Shown here piece by piece: positions 29,178-36,163 of a DNA stretch of 36,163 nucleotides (the first letter of the stretch is position 1; each line of letters opens with the position of its first letter). Below the pieces are notes generated by a model that worked only from the letters and a program-made list of their open reading frames with translations, did no database searches and was not told the DNA's origin. This DNA comes from JBFLVT01 sp036804525 (lineage in GTDB: Bacteria > Bacillota > Desulfotomaculia > Desulfotomaculales > JASEER01). The DNA is taken from NCBI GenBank assembly GCA_036804525.1, contig DAIRSE010000020.1, positions 1 to 36,163 on the forward strand, written 5' to 3'. The position numbers and the translations under genes are program-made.

Positions 29178-32099
29178 GTGAATGGTATCAGGTGGCACAT
29201 GGGTTTATTCGTTCCCTATACACGGCGCAGGGCGGTCGCCCTCCTGGCGCTCATTGCCCTGATGCTGACGCTCTTGCCGGTCGGACCGGCGATGGCGGCG
29301 TCAGGGGACTCGACAGCCACGCTCACTACTCCGCCCGAGGGCGGGACGGTCGGCTCCGTTACCTCCGTAAAAGGAACGGCCTATGATCCTGACGGCGTGA
29401 CGGGTGTGAGCGTCGCCTTCCAGAACGCCAGCGGCCAGTACCTGCAGCACCTCACCGACGGTGGGTGGGCCTCGACGTTCAAGGCTTTTTCTGGTGCTTT
29501 GACTGAGCCTGACGCTGACGGTAATTATACCTGGGAGATTGGTCCGATATTCTCTCAGATTTTCACTGAGGGAACTTACACCGTAACCATCCTCGTCAAC
29601 GACGGGACGAACATCGATTCTCATCAAAAATCCTTCTCAGTAGACGCGACTGGCCCCGTGCTTTCCGATCCTGTACCCCAGCCTAACAGCTTCATCGCCG
29701 GCAGCAGCCAGGAGCGCTTTGCCATCACGGCCGCCGACACGCCGGCAGGTGTTTCTATTGTTGAACTGGTGTACAAGATAGGTGCGACTGGCACGGAAAC
29801 CACCATCTCGTTAACAGCAGCGAGCGGCGGCGTGTACGAAGCCACCGTGGATCTCTCCGGCACCACCGTGGGAGATGTCGTTTACTATTCTTTCACGGCA
29901 ACAGATAACGCGAGCAACACCAGCACAAGCACCGAATATACCGTCACCGTGGACAAACAGGCTCCCGCGGAGGTTACGAACCCCACCGTGACAGCGCCTG
30001 CTGAGGGCGGCAAGCTGGTGCTCGGCTGGACCGACCCAACGGATGCCGATTACGCTCAGGCGAAGGTGTACTACAAAGATGTTTCGGCGCAAACGCAAAA
30101 CTGGACTTCTGCCGGCAGTGCAGCGAAGGGCGAGCAGACCTTCACCATCACCGGCCTTGATGCGAGCGGCGCCACCAACTACGCCGTCAAGGTGACCACG
30201 GTGGACAACTTCGGCAACGAGTCCACTGGCGTGGAGCTTAACAACCAGAACCAGGGTTACGCGGCCAAGGACGTCAAGCCGCCGGCCGAGGTGAGCGGCC
30301 TGGGCGTCACAGTCGTTCCGTCTGGTGGGGCTCTCAGCCTTGAGTGGACCCATCCGGAGGATGCCGACTACAAAGAAGCTAAGATCTATGTCAAGAAGCT
30401 GGCGGATGCGTCCTGGACTGTTTGCGGCAGCGTAGGTGCGACTTCGGATCCCGGTTTTGAGATCGGGGATCTCATCAACGGCGTGCCGTATGCGGTCAAA
30501 GTCACGACGGTCGACCAACTCGACAACGAGTCCGCGGGTGTCGTGGCCGATAACGGCGGCCAGGGTTACGTGCCTACGGATACCCAGGCGCCCGGTGAGG
30601 TAACCAATGTCGGGGTCAGAGCTCCCGCGTCGGGCGGTGTAATTACCCTTACCTGGACCGACCCGGTAGGTATCGACCTCAACCACATCAAGGTTTACAT
30701 GCGGGAGAAGGGCAGTGACGCGTGGGGTAATGCCATTCCGGTATCCAAAGGAACAGGCCGTTACGAGTTTAACAACCTCGACCGTTCCGGCCAGACTAAG
30801 TACGAGTTCAAGATCAGCGTCGTGGACGCCGCCTTTAACGAGTCCGCGGGCGTGGTGCTGGACAACAACGGCCAGGGTTACAATGCCCAGGATACGGTAG
30901 CCCCGTCCGAAGCCACAGGGGCGGAAGTAACCATTCCTCTACAGGGCGGCAGCCTGAAAGTACAGTGGAGTGATCCTTCGGACGCGGACCTGCACCACAT
31001 CAACGTCTACTGCCGGCCCGTCGGCACCACGGGCGACGCCTGGGGCACGCCGCAGCAGGTGGCCAAGGGTGTCGGGTCGTGCCTGATCACGGGCCTGGCC
31101 AACGGCCACGCCTACGAAGTTAAGGTCACTGCCGTGGACGACATTGGCAACGAATCTACCGGCGTGATACTTAACAATAACGGCCAGGGTTATCTGCCGA
31201 CGCAGACACCTGTGGACACCACGCCGCCCGGCGAAGTAACCGACCTTACTGTGTCTCCTTCGTCCGGTGCCGGAGTATTCGATATCAGCTTCACTGCACC
31301 GTCCGATCAGGACCTGACCGGGGTGGCAGTGTACGTCGCCGTCTACGGCGCGGAGGACTGGGCGCTGGTGAGCTTCAATGGTGGCGATACTTGCAGTTGC
31401 GATCCCGGCGACAATGTGACGCTTGTCGTCAACCTTGCGGATGACTTCGTCCTCGGCAAGGATCGTGTCCAGTTCAAGGTGGCGGCTGTTGACAGCTCGG
31501 GCAACGGGTCCCAGGGCGTGGTCGCCGACAACGGCGGCCAGGGCTACCCAGTGCTGGCCTGCTGGGAACTGACGCCCGGTCCGGACGGGTGGAGGACCTT
31601 CTCCGTGCCGGTGCAGCTTGCGGGCGGCCAGAAGCTGCTGGGCGGCGTGATCGACCTCGGTAGGGTAGACATCGCCTACAAGTTCGATGCGGCGACCCAG
31701 CAGTGGATGCAGGTCACCGCGGACAACAACACCATCCAGCCCCTCGAGGCGGTCTACGTCAAGCTGAAGGATCCCGTCCTGGCCGTGATCAGGCCGACCA
31801 CGGTGCCGACCAACCCGCCGGTAAAGAACCTGGCAGAGGGCTGGAACCTGGTCGGGTTCACGAAAGCTGATTATGCTTACGATGCCCTTTATTCTGTCCG
31901 TGAGCGTTGGAGTGCGGCCGTCAGCCCGGCGGTCAACCCGAATCCGTGGGCGGTAACACCATGGAGCGCATGGAGCGCGATGGAAATAGTGGAGACCCAC
32001 TACGGCTACTGGGTATACATGGACGAGCCGGGCAATCTGGCCGGTTTCAGCAGCACGCCGGTGACGGTCGGCACGTACCCGTACGACTTGGGCTACTAG
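29178..32099 (+). CDS. Secreted protein with five fibronectin-III-like repeats
   Basis: The 973-aa protein has a signal peptide (basic RRR then ALLALIALMLTLLPVGPAMA, cleavage likely after AMA). An Ig/cadherin-like region follows (about 40-255), then five repeats of about 100-115 aa starting at residues 259, 365, 468, 572 and 680. A C-terminal domain (793-973) contains IQPLEAVYVK and LAEGWNLVGF. Each repeat begins D-x-x-x-P-x-E and ends NESxGVxxxNxGQGY, a fibronectin-III fold pattern. It should be a surface or extracellular structural protein. GTG 29178 follows AAGGAGGT (29159-29166) at 11 nt; TTG 29166 overlaps that site. No LPXTG or S-layer homology motif was seen. A hairpin separates it from the next secreted gene. 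Confidence 0.88.
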   Translation: MNGIRWHMGLFVPYTRRRAVALLALIALMLTLLPVGPAMAASGDSTATLTTPPEGGTVGSVTSVKGTAYDPDGVTGVSVAFQNASGQYLQHLTDGGWASTFKAFSGALTEPDADGNYTWEIGPIFSQIFTEGTYTVTILVNDGTNIDSHQKSFSVDATGPVLSDPVPQPNSFIAGSSQERFAITAADTPAGVSIVELVYKIGATGTETTISLTAASGGVYEATVDLSGTTVGDVVYYSFTATDNASNTSTSTEYTVTVDKQAPAEVTNPTVTAPAEGGKLVLGWTDPTDADYAQAKVYYKDVSAQTQNWTSAGSAAKGEQTFTITGLDASGATNYAVKVTTVDNFGNESTGVELNNQNQGYAAKDVKPPAEVSGLGVTVVPSGGALSLEWTHPEDADYKEAKIYVKKLADASWTVCGSVGATSDPGFEIGDLINGVPYAVKVTTVDQLDNESAGVVADNGGQGYVPTDTQAPGEVTNVGVRAPASGGVITLTWTDPVGIDLNHIKVYMREKGSDAWGNAIPVSKGTGRYEFNNLDRSGQTKYEFKISVVDAAFNESAGVVLDNNGQGYNAQDTVAPSEATGAEVTIPLQGGSLKVQWSDPSDADLHHINVYCRPVGTTGDAWGTPQQVAKGVGSCLITGLANGHAYEVKVTAVDDIGNESTGVILNNNGQGYLPTQTPVDTTPPGEVTDLTVSPSSGAGVFDISFTAPSDQDLTGVAVYVAVYGAEDWALVSFNGGDTCSCDPGDNVTLVVNLADDFVLGKDRVQFKVAAVDSSGNGSQGVVADNGGQGYPVLACWELTPGPDGWRTFSVPVQLAGGQKLLGGVIDLGRVDIAYKFDAATQQWMQVTADNNTIQPLEAVYVKLKDPVLAVIRPTTVPTNPPVKNLAEGWNLVGFTKADYAYDALYSVRERWSAAVSPAVNPNPWAVTPWSAWSAMEIVETHYGYWVYMDEPGNLAGFSSTPVTVGTYPYDLGY
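29952..31553 (+). repeat. Five tandem coding repeats (fibronectin-III-like)
   Basis: In-frame units at 29952-30269, 30270-30578, 30579-30890, 30891-31214 and 31215-31553. They are related mainly at the protein level (ends NESAGVV/NESTGVI ... GQGY), so they are old duplications rather than fresh copies. The fifth is the most divergent and has a CSC pair. Confidence 0.8.
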
Positions 32100-32126
32100 T
32101 GTAGTTGGAGTTCCGGCCGCGTATGA

Positions 32127-32153
32127 GGGCCGCGCCTCCCGGCGCGGCCCTTT
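32127..32153 (+). terminator. GC-rich hairpin between the two secreted-protein genes
   Basis: A perfect 10-bp stem (GGGCCGCGCC at 32127-32136 with 32141-32150) and a 4-nt loop are followed by only three T. It could be a partial terminator that lowers expression of the downstream gene. Confidence 0.6.
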
Positions 32154-32190
32154 GCGCAGGGCCGGCAATGAGTGAAGGAGGGATGTTTTC

Positions 32191-33996
32191 TTGAGAAAGA
32201 CCATGCGTTACCAGTCCGCCGCGCTGGCGTTTGTCTTTCTGCTGGCTCTACTCCTGCCCGGGCTCGCCCTGGCGCAGGAGCAGCCGGTGCTTCCCGCGGC
32301 GTACTACGGGACGGTCACCCTGAACGGCCAACCGGCTCTGGCGGGCACGGTAATCAAGGCCAAGATCGGCGGTGAGGTCCGCGGCCAGATCACCGTCAAG
32401 GAAGCCGGCAAATACGGCGGTCCCGGTCCTCTTGACCCGAAACTGATTGTTAACGGTACCGCAGCGGACGAAGGCAAACCGGTGGCCTTGGAAGTGGCCG
32501 GCATACAGGCTGCGGAAACCATGACTTTCAGGTCAGGGGACATAAAGGAAGTCAACCTGACGGCGAACGGGGCGCCGCAGCCGCCAGCGGACACCACGCC
32601 GCCGGCAGTAGCGAGCACCGATCCGGCAAACAACGCCACCAGCGTTCCGGTGAACAAGACCATCAGCGTCACCTTCAGCGAGGATGTGCAGCAGGGCACT
32701 AACTTCGGCCAGATCGCCCTGAAGGCTGGCAATGACGCGGTAGCATGCAGCGTGACCTTGAACGGCAAAGTGCTCACCATCGACCCGAACGCCAACCTCG
32801 CCTACAGTACCAAATACACCGTCACCATCCCTTCGGGCGCGGTGAAGGATGCGGCGGGCAACGCCCTGGCGGCTAACTACACCTTCAGCTTCACCACGGA
32901 AGCCCAGCCTACTGGCGGCGGTGGCGGGGGCGGCTCCGGTGGCGGCGGCGGCGGGGCTCCGGCGCCTAGCACGCCGGCCGGCCCGACGATCGGCGGCAAT
33001 AGCCTGGCCATCGAGACTGGGACCAACGCCCAGGGGCAGACGGTCGAGACCATCACCGTTAAGCCCGAGGCCGCGGCGCAGGTCGAGGCGGTGAAGAAAG
33101 CCGGCGGGAGCACGGTGGAGATCAAGGTCGGGGACGTCAAGGCCGAGGTAGCGGTCATCAATATCCCGAAAGAGGTCCTGAAGAGCGCCGCGGGGATGAA
33201 CGTCGCGATCGGCACCCCGCAGGCCAGGCTTGAGCTCCCGCCGTCGGTGGTGCAGACCCTGGCCGGCCAGGGCCTGACGGTGCAGTTGCAGAAGGGTGAC
33301 GCCGACGCGGTGCGCGGGGCGCTGGCAGGCATGCCGGAGGCGAAAAACGCCGAGGTGCTCGGCACGCCGACCGAGATCAGGACGGCGATTAAGGGCCGGA
33401 CCACGGTGACTATCCCGCTGACCGGGATCGGTTTCCCGGCCGATCCCAGGGAACGGGAGGCCTTCCTAGCGGGCCTGGCGGTATTCGTCATTCACAGCGA
33501 CGGGGAGAAGCAGGTCGTTAAGGGCGAGATCGTCAAGAACGCCCAGGGTGACCCGACCGGCATCAGGTTCACGGTGGACAGGTTCAGCACCTTCGCCGTG
33601 ATCTGGCTGGCGGCGGGACCGGCGGCGACGATCGTTCTGACTCCCGGATCGCAGGCAGCCAGCATCGGCGGCAAGCCGTATACCCTGGACGCCGCGCCCT
33701 TCGTAACCGCGAACAACCGGACCATGGTCCCGGTACGCTTCGTGAGCGAGGCGCTGGGCGCTCGGGTCGACTGGAGTTCCGGCACCAAGCAGGTGCTCAT
33801 CAAGGACGGAGCCACGGAGATCGTACTGACGATCAACGGGGTGCAGGTAATGGTTAACGGCAGGCCGTACACCCTGGACGCCCCGGCCCAGGTAAAGAGC
33901 AACCGCACCTTCGTGCCCCTGCGCTTCGTCAGCGAGACGCTGGGGGCCCGGGTGGACTACAATCCCGGGACAAAGCAGATTACTATCAGCCGGTAA
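32191..33996 (+). CDS. Secreted Ig-like and copper-amine-oxidase-type stalk domain protein
   Basis: The 601-aa protein has a signal peptide (hydrophobic residues 8-28, ending LALA) and a carboxypeptidase-regulatory-like stretch (38-125). A Big_5/SbsA-type Ig-like domain follows (134-238, STDPANNATSVPVNKTISVTF in parts), then a Gly-rich linker (241-257). After a middle beta-rich domain come two C-terminal repeats (491-537 and 545-601). These share GGKPYTLDA/NGRPYTLDA, MVPVRFVSEALGARVDW/FVPLRFVSETLGARVDY and end ITISR. That is the copper-amine-oxidase N-terminal-like domain common on clostridial surface proteins, with no oxidase activity implied. The TTG start has GAAGGAGGG (32175-32183) at 7 nt. 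It is probably cotranscribed with the fibronectin-III gene. Confidence 0.9.
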   Translation: MRKTMRYQSAALAFVFLLALLLPGLALAQEQPVLPAAYYGTVTLNGQPALAGTVIKAKIGGEVRGQITVKEAGKYGGPGPLDPKLIVNGTAADEGKPVALEVAGIQAAETMTFRSGDIKEVNLTANGAPQPPADTTPPAVASTDPANNATSVPVNKTISVTFSEDVQQGTNFGQIALKAGNDAVACSVTLNGKVLTIDPNANLAYSTKYTVTIPSGAVKDAAGNALAANYTFSFTTEAQPTGGGGGGGSGGGGGGAPAPSTPAGPTIGGNSLAIETGTNAQGQTVETITVKPEAAAQVEAVKKAGGSTVEIKVGDVKAEVAVINIPKEVLKSAAGMNVAIGTPQARLELPPSVVQTLAGQGLTVQLQKGDADAVRGALAGMPEAKNAEVLGTPTEIRTAIKGRTTVTIPLTGIGFPADPREREAFLAGLAVFVIHSDGEKQVVKGEIVKNAQGDPTGIRFTVDRFSTFAVIWLAAGPAATIVLTPGSQAASIGGKPYTLDAAPFVTANNRTMVPVRFVSEALGARVDWSSGTKQVLIKDGATEIVLTINGVQVMVNGRPYTLDAPAQVKSNRTFVPLRFVSETLGARVDYNPGTKQITISR

Positions 33997-34024
33997 GCGG
34001 AAACACCTCTGAATTCATGGCGAG

Positions 34025-34055
34025 ACCTCCGCGGGCAAACCGCGGAGGTTCTTTT
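34025..34055 (+). terminator. Rho-independent terminator of the secreted-protein genes
   Basis: A perfect 10-bp stem (ACCTCCGCGG at 34025-34034 with 34040-34049) and a GCAAA loop are followed by TCTTTT. Confidence 0.85.
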
Positions 34056-34182
34056 GTGTAAGCGGGATGGAAGACTGCTATTATGGTTCCCCCTGAAAAA
34101 ACCAGTTGCTTTTGGGGTGGAATGAACCCCGAAATGGGCCTAATAGCAAGGGATTTACCGTCCTGCGGGGAATTTATAGTTA

Positions 34183-34202
34183 TAACATAATACGTAACAT
34201 AA
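34183..34202. repeat. Direct repeats TAACATAA in the AT-rich rsmA leader
   Basis: TAACATAA occurs at 34183-34190 and 34195-34202, with starts 12 nt apart, within an AT-rich stretch (about 34160-34290) before rsmA. It could be a regulator site or part of a promoter. The spacing of -35/-10 elements was not convincing. Confidence 0.3.
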
Positions 34203-34301
34203 GGTTTTTGTTTTATGGACCATGTAGTCTTCCAAGGACGTTAATCCAGTCTTTTTGGTCACTCTATATATGTGATGGATATAAATGGTAAGGAGACTGC
34301 G

Positions 34302-35183
34302 GTGGAACGGCAGGCGGCGGCAACCAGGGCCAGGGCGATCCTGGCGAGGTACAACCTTCACCCCAAGAAAGCGCTGGGGCAGAACTTCCTGCTTTCCCGC
34401 GGGGTGACGGAGAAGATCGTCGCCGCGGCGGGGATTGCTCCCGGGGACGTGGTTATTGAGGTCGGGCCGGGCCTGGGGGTTTTGACGCGGGCCCTGGCCG
34501 AGGCTGGCGCGCGGGTTCTCGCCGTCGAGCTGGACCGCGCCCTGCTGCCCGTCCTGGAGGAGACACTCGACGGTCTGCCCGATGTCGAGCTGCTGCATGC
34601 CGATGCCATGCAGCTTGATTACGCCGCCGTGCTGCGCGAGCGGAACCTGGCTCCCCCTTTTAAGGTCGTGGCCAACCTGCCTTACTACATCACCAGCCCT
34701 CTGATTGCCAGATTCCTGGAGAACGAGCCTCGCCCCGCGGTAATGGTTCTGATGATGCAGAAAGAGGTTGCCGAACGGCTGGTTGCTGCGCCGGGGACAA
34801 AGGACTACGGCGCGCTCAGCATCCTGGTGCAGTTTTATACCGAGCCGCAGTTGGTCTGCCGTGTCGCTCCGGGGAGTTTCTTCCCGCCGCCGAAGGTTCA
34901 TTCGGCAGTCGTCCGCTTGACTTTGAGAGACAGGCCGGAGGTCGACGTGGCCGACGTTACTTCATTTTTTCGTTTGGCCAGGGCAGCTTTCAGCCAAAGG
35001 CGGAAGATGCTGCCCAAGGCGCTGGAGGCGGCCGGGCTGGGGCTTACGAAGCAGCAGTGGGCGGTACTGGCCGAAACGGCGGGTATCGATCCTGCCCGCC
35101 GCGGCGAAACACTTACCATGCCGGAGTTTGCCAGACTGGCGGACGCTTGGGTTAAATTGCAGCGCGGCGAGGAACTGCTATAA
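34302..35183 (+). CDS. rsmA: 16S rRNA dimethyladenosine transferase RsmA (KsgA)
   Basis: Dimethylates A1518 and A1519 in helix 45 of 16S rRNA during 30S maturation. The 293-aa protein has KKALGQNFLL near the N-terminus, the SAM motif VIEVGPGLGVLTRAL, the catalytic NLPYYITSPLI and VLMMQKEVAERL. The C-terminal domain includes SFFPPPKVHSAVVRL. GTG 34302 lies 6 nt after AAGGAG (34290-34295); GTG 34272 and ATG 34275 are upstream alternatives in the AT-rich leader. In Bacillus rnmV precedes it; here rnmV is not in the window. Confidence 0.96.
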   Translation: MERQAAATRARAILARYNLHPKKALGQNFLLSRGVTEKIVAAAGIAPGDVVIEVGPGLGVLTRALAEAGARVLAVELDRALLPVLEETLDGLPDVELLHADAMQLDYAAVLRERNLAPPFKVVANLPYYITSPLIARFLENEPRPAVMVLMMQKEVAERLVAAPGTKDYGALSILVQFYTEPQLVCRVAPGSFFPPPKVHSAVVRLTLRDRPEVDVADVTSFFRLARAAFSQRRKMLPKALEAAGLGLTKQQWAVLAETAGIDPARRGETLTMPEFARLADAWVKLQRGEELL

Positions 35184-35184
35184 T
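35157..35184 (+). promoter_or_regulatory. Possible promoter of the YkuK-like gene
   Basis: A perfect TATAAT (35179-35184) overlaps the rsmA stop region, with a weak -35 (TTGCAG, 35157-35162) at 16 nt. Transcription could also continue from rsmA, as there is no terminator between the genes. Confidence 0.3.
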
Positions 35185-35246
35185 AGTAATATAAGGCTCT
35201 GGGAATCTTGAGAAGCGGGCGTGATAAGAAAGGCGAGGGTGGAAGT

Positions 35247-35720
35247 ATGTATTTCATAAGTCCCACCAAAGGAAGGCTTTCTTTTGAGGAGATGATGGCT
35301 GAAATCCGCTCCTATATCGCCGGCCTGCCGAACTCGCAGTATAAGATCATCATTGGCTCGGACTCGCAGATTATGAAGGGGCAGACCTGCTTTATCACGG
35401 CCGTTATCATCCACCGTTTGAGCAAGGGCGCCCGCTATTTCTACCGTAAGCGCACGCACAGGAAGATCAAGAGCCTCCGGCAGAAGATTTTCTTCGAAAC
35501 GGCGCTCAGCCTGGAACTGGGCGGAATCATCGCCAAGCACTGCGCCGAGGCCGGGCTGGATGAACACCAGGTGGAGATCCACATTGACGTCGGCAACCAC
35601 GGGGACACCAAGGACCTTATCCGCGAAGTCGTGGGGATGGTCACGGGCAGCGGGTTCAGCGCCAAAATCAAGCCCGACGCCTACGGTGCCTCCTCGGTGG
35701 CCGACCGGCACACGAAGTAG
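35247..35720 (+). CDS. YkuK/DUF458-family RNase H-like protein
   Basis: The 157-aa protein resembles Bacillus YkuK (DUF458), a group with a predicted RNase H-like fold. Seen: N-terminal MYFISPTKGRLSFEEMM, the acidic strand IIIGSDSQ (about 36-43), ITAVIIHRLSKGARYFYRK, then EIHIDVGNHGDTKDLI and IKPDAYGASSVADRHTK at the end. The aspartates in GSDSQ, IDVG and KPDA are placed as possible metal ligands (inference). ATG 35247 follows a GAGGGTGGAAG purine stretch; the frame to 35208 is probably leader. Its function is unknown; family members are common in spore formers. Confidence 0.8.
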   Translation: MYFISPTKGRLSFEEMMAEIRSYIAGLPNSQYKIIIGSDSQIMKGQTCFITAVIIHRLSKGARYFYRKRTHRKIKSLRQKIFFETALSLELGGIIAKHCAEAGLDEHQVEIHIDVGNHGDTKDLIREVVGMVTGSGFSAKIKPDAYGASSVADRHTK

Positions 35721-35754
35721 CTTCGCGCTACGCGTTAAGCATCCGGCATTCAGT

Positions 35755-35780
35755 ATTAAGAGGCAACATTAAGAGGCAAG
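35755..35780. repeat. 13-nt tandem repeat after the YkuK-like gene
   Basis: ATTAAGAGGCAAC (35755-35767) is followed by ATTAAGAGGCAAG (35768-35780), 12 of 13 identical. It is preceded by looser variants (GTTAAGCATCCGGCATTCAGT). Confidence 0.75.
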
Positions 35781-35788
35781 ACATCAGG

Positions 35789-35818
35789 AAGCGATCGCCT
35801 TTGTGATCGCTTTTTAAT
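35789..35818 (+). terminator. Rho-independent terminator after the YkuK-like gene
   Basis: AAGCGATC (35789-35796) pairs with GATCGCTT (35805-35812) around an 8-nt loop, followed by a T-rich stretch. Confidence 0.75.
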
Positions 35819-35843
35819 TTACCCGGTGTTCAGCGCTCAATGC

Positions 35844-35893
35844 CTAGGAGACCGCTGAAAAACTGCGCCTGGCAAAAAGGATGTCGGATGCCG
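35844..35893 (+). repeat. 50-bp interspersed repeat, copy B
   Basis: Identical over 50 bp to 4209-4258 in opposite orientation; flanks differ. Its first 18 bp after the CTA also occur at 25603-25620. It is likely the end of a mobile element or a small dispersed repeat. Confidence 0.8.
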
Positions 35894-36163
35894 GAAGTCA
35901 GAAATCTGACCTGATGAAATCCGCAGAGCGATTGCTAAGGATTATAGACTTGCAATCGCGAAGCAATCGCTTCCTGTAACCGACCTCTGACCTCTTGCCT
36001 CGGATCTCTTTTTGAGCGGGCTCAGGCTAACTTCCGAAGCATAGCCGTACCCTAGAGATGCCTATGCCAAAACCAGTGTATCGGCTTTTTGCGGCACTCT
36101 CCCGGTGTTTTGTTTAGTAGTCAATGCCTTAAGCTTTATCAGGCAATGATGTGTTCCAAGATA
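35894..36163. other. Non-coding right edge with inverted repeats
   Basis: No gene is recognised. AGCGATTGCT (35927-35936) is the inverted complement of AGCAATCGCT (35962-35971). Around 35980-36010 the CCGACCTCTGACCTC low-complexity repeat appears again, as before dnaX. Confidence 0.4.

Noticed and set aside
29811..30686. Minus-strand frames across the fibronectin-III repeats
   Set aside because: Repeat-derived shadows without start signals.

Overview
The window looks like chromosomal DNA of a spore-forming, strictly anaerobic Gram-positive bacterium of the Peptococcaceae/Desulfotomaculales type (Desulfotomaculum or Pelotomaculum relatives). This is an inference from gene content: sporulation genes (spoIIR, bofA, ricT/yaaT, abrB) and Bacillus-like housekeeping synteny lie beside a heterodisulfide-reductase (Hdr) set, a ferredoxin-dependent 2-oxoacid oxidoreductase and relics of [FeFe]-hydrogenase maturation genes. 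Shine-Dalgarno (SD) sites are strong, and many genes start with TTG or GTG; one appears to start with CTG.

Layout. (1) 1-4036: spoIIR, then an Agr-type peptide quorum-sensing locus (a kinase-less AgrC-like sensor domain, AgrB, an AgrD pre-peptide) followed in the same direction by a membrane GGDEF/HD-GYP c-di-GMP enzyme. (2) 4014-7189: a small convergent membrane-protein ORF, then dnaX-ybaB-recR-bofA. (3) 7700-16098: hdrC, hdrB and a double-length hdrA, then a P-loop ATPase gene and korABCD, closed by a strong terminator. (4) 16344-21089: Orn/Lys/Arg decarboxylase-like gene (yaaO), tmk, holB, ricT, rsmI. This is the Bacillus yaaO-tmk-yaaQ-yaaR-holB-yaaT-rsmI block without yaaQ/yaaR. A bidirectional terminator separates it from a divergently oriented abrB-like gene. 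(5) 21659-25614: metG, tatD, cobO, yabE-like 3D/G5 protein. (6) 25760-34055: an accessory segment sits where Bacillus has rnmV. It holds metF, a decayed hydG/hydF/hydE relic, a degenerate ImmA-like gene with an XRE repressor, and two large secreted proteins (fibronectin-III repeats; Ig-like plus copper-amine-oxidase-type domain). (7) 34302-35720: rsmA (ksgA) and a YkuK-family gene, then about 440 bp of repeat-rich non-coding DNA.

How the parts work together. The Agr genes predict a secreted thiolactone peptide; the neighbouring GGDEF/HD-GYP protein suggests the signal could be read out as c-di-GMP rather than through a histidine kinase. Hdr and Kor would share the low-potential ferredoxin and thiol/disulfide electron pool. 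The XRE regulator has a palindromic operator-like site inside the promoter that faces the fibronectin-III gene, suggesting it controls that surface protein.

Limits. Functions were assigned by reading motifs and by memory of protein families. No alignment or search was run. Several starts were moved from the longest-ORF start to an SD-supported codon, as explained per gene.
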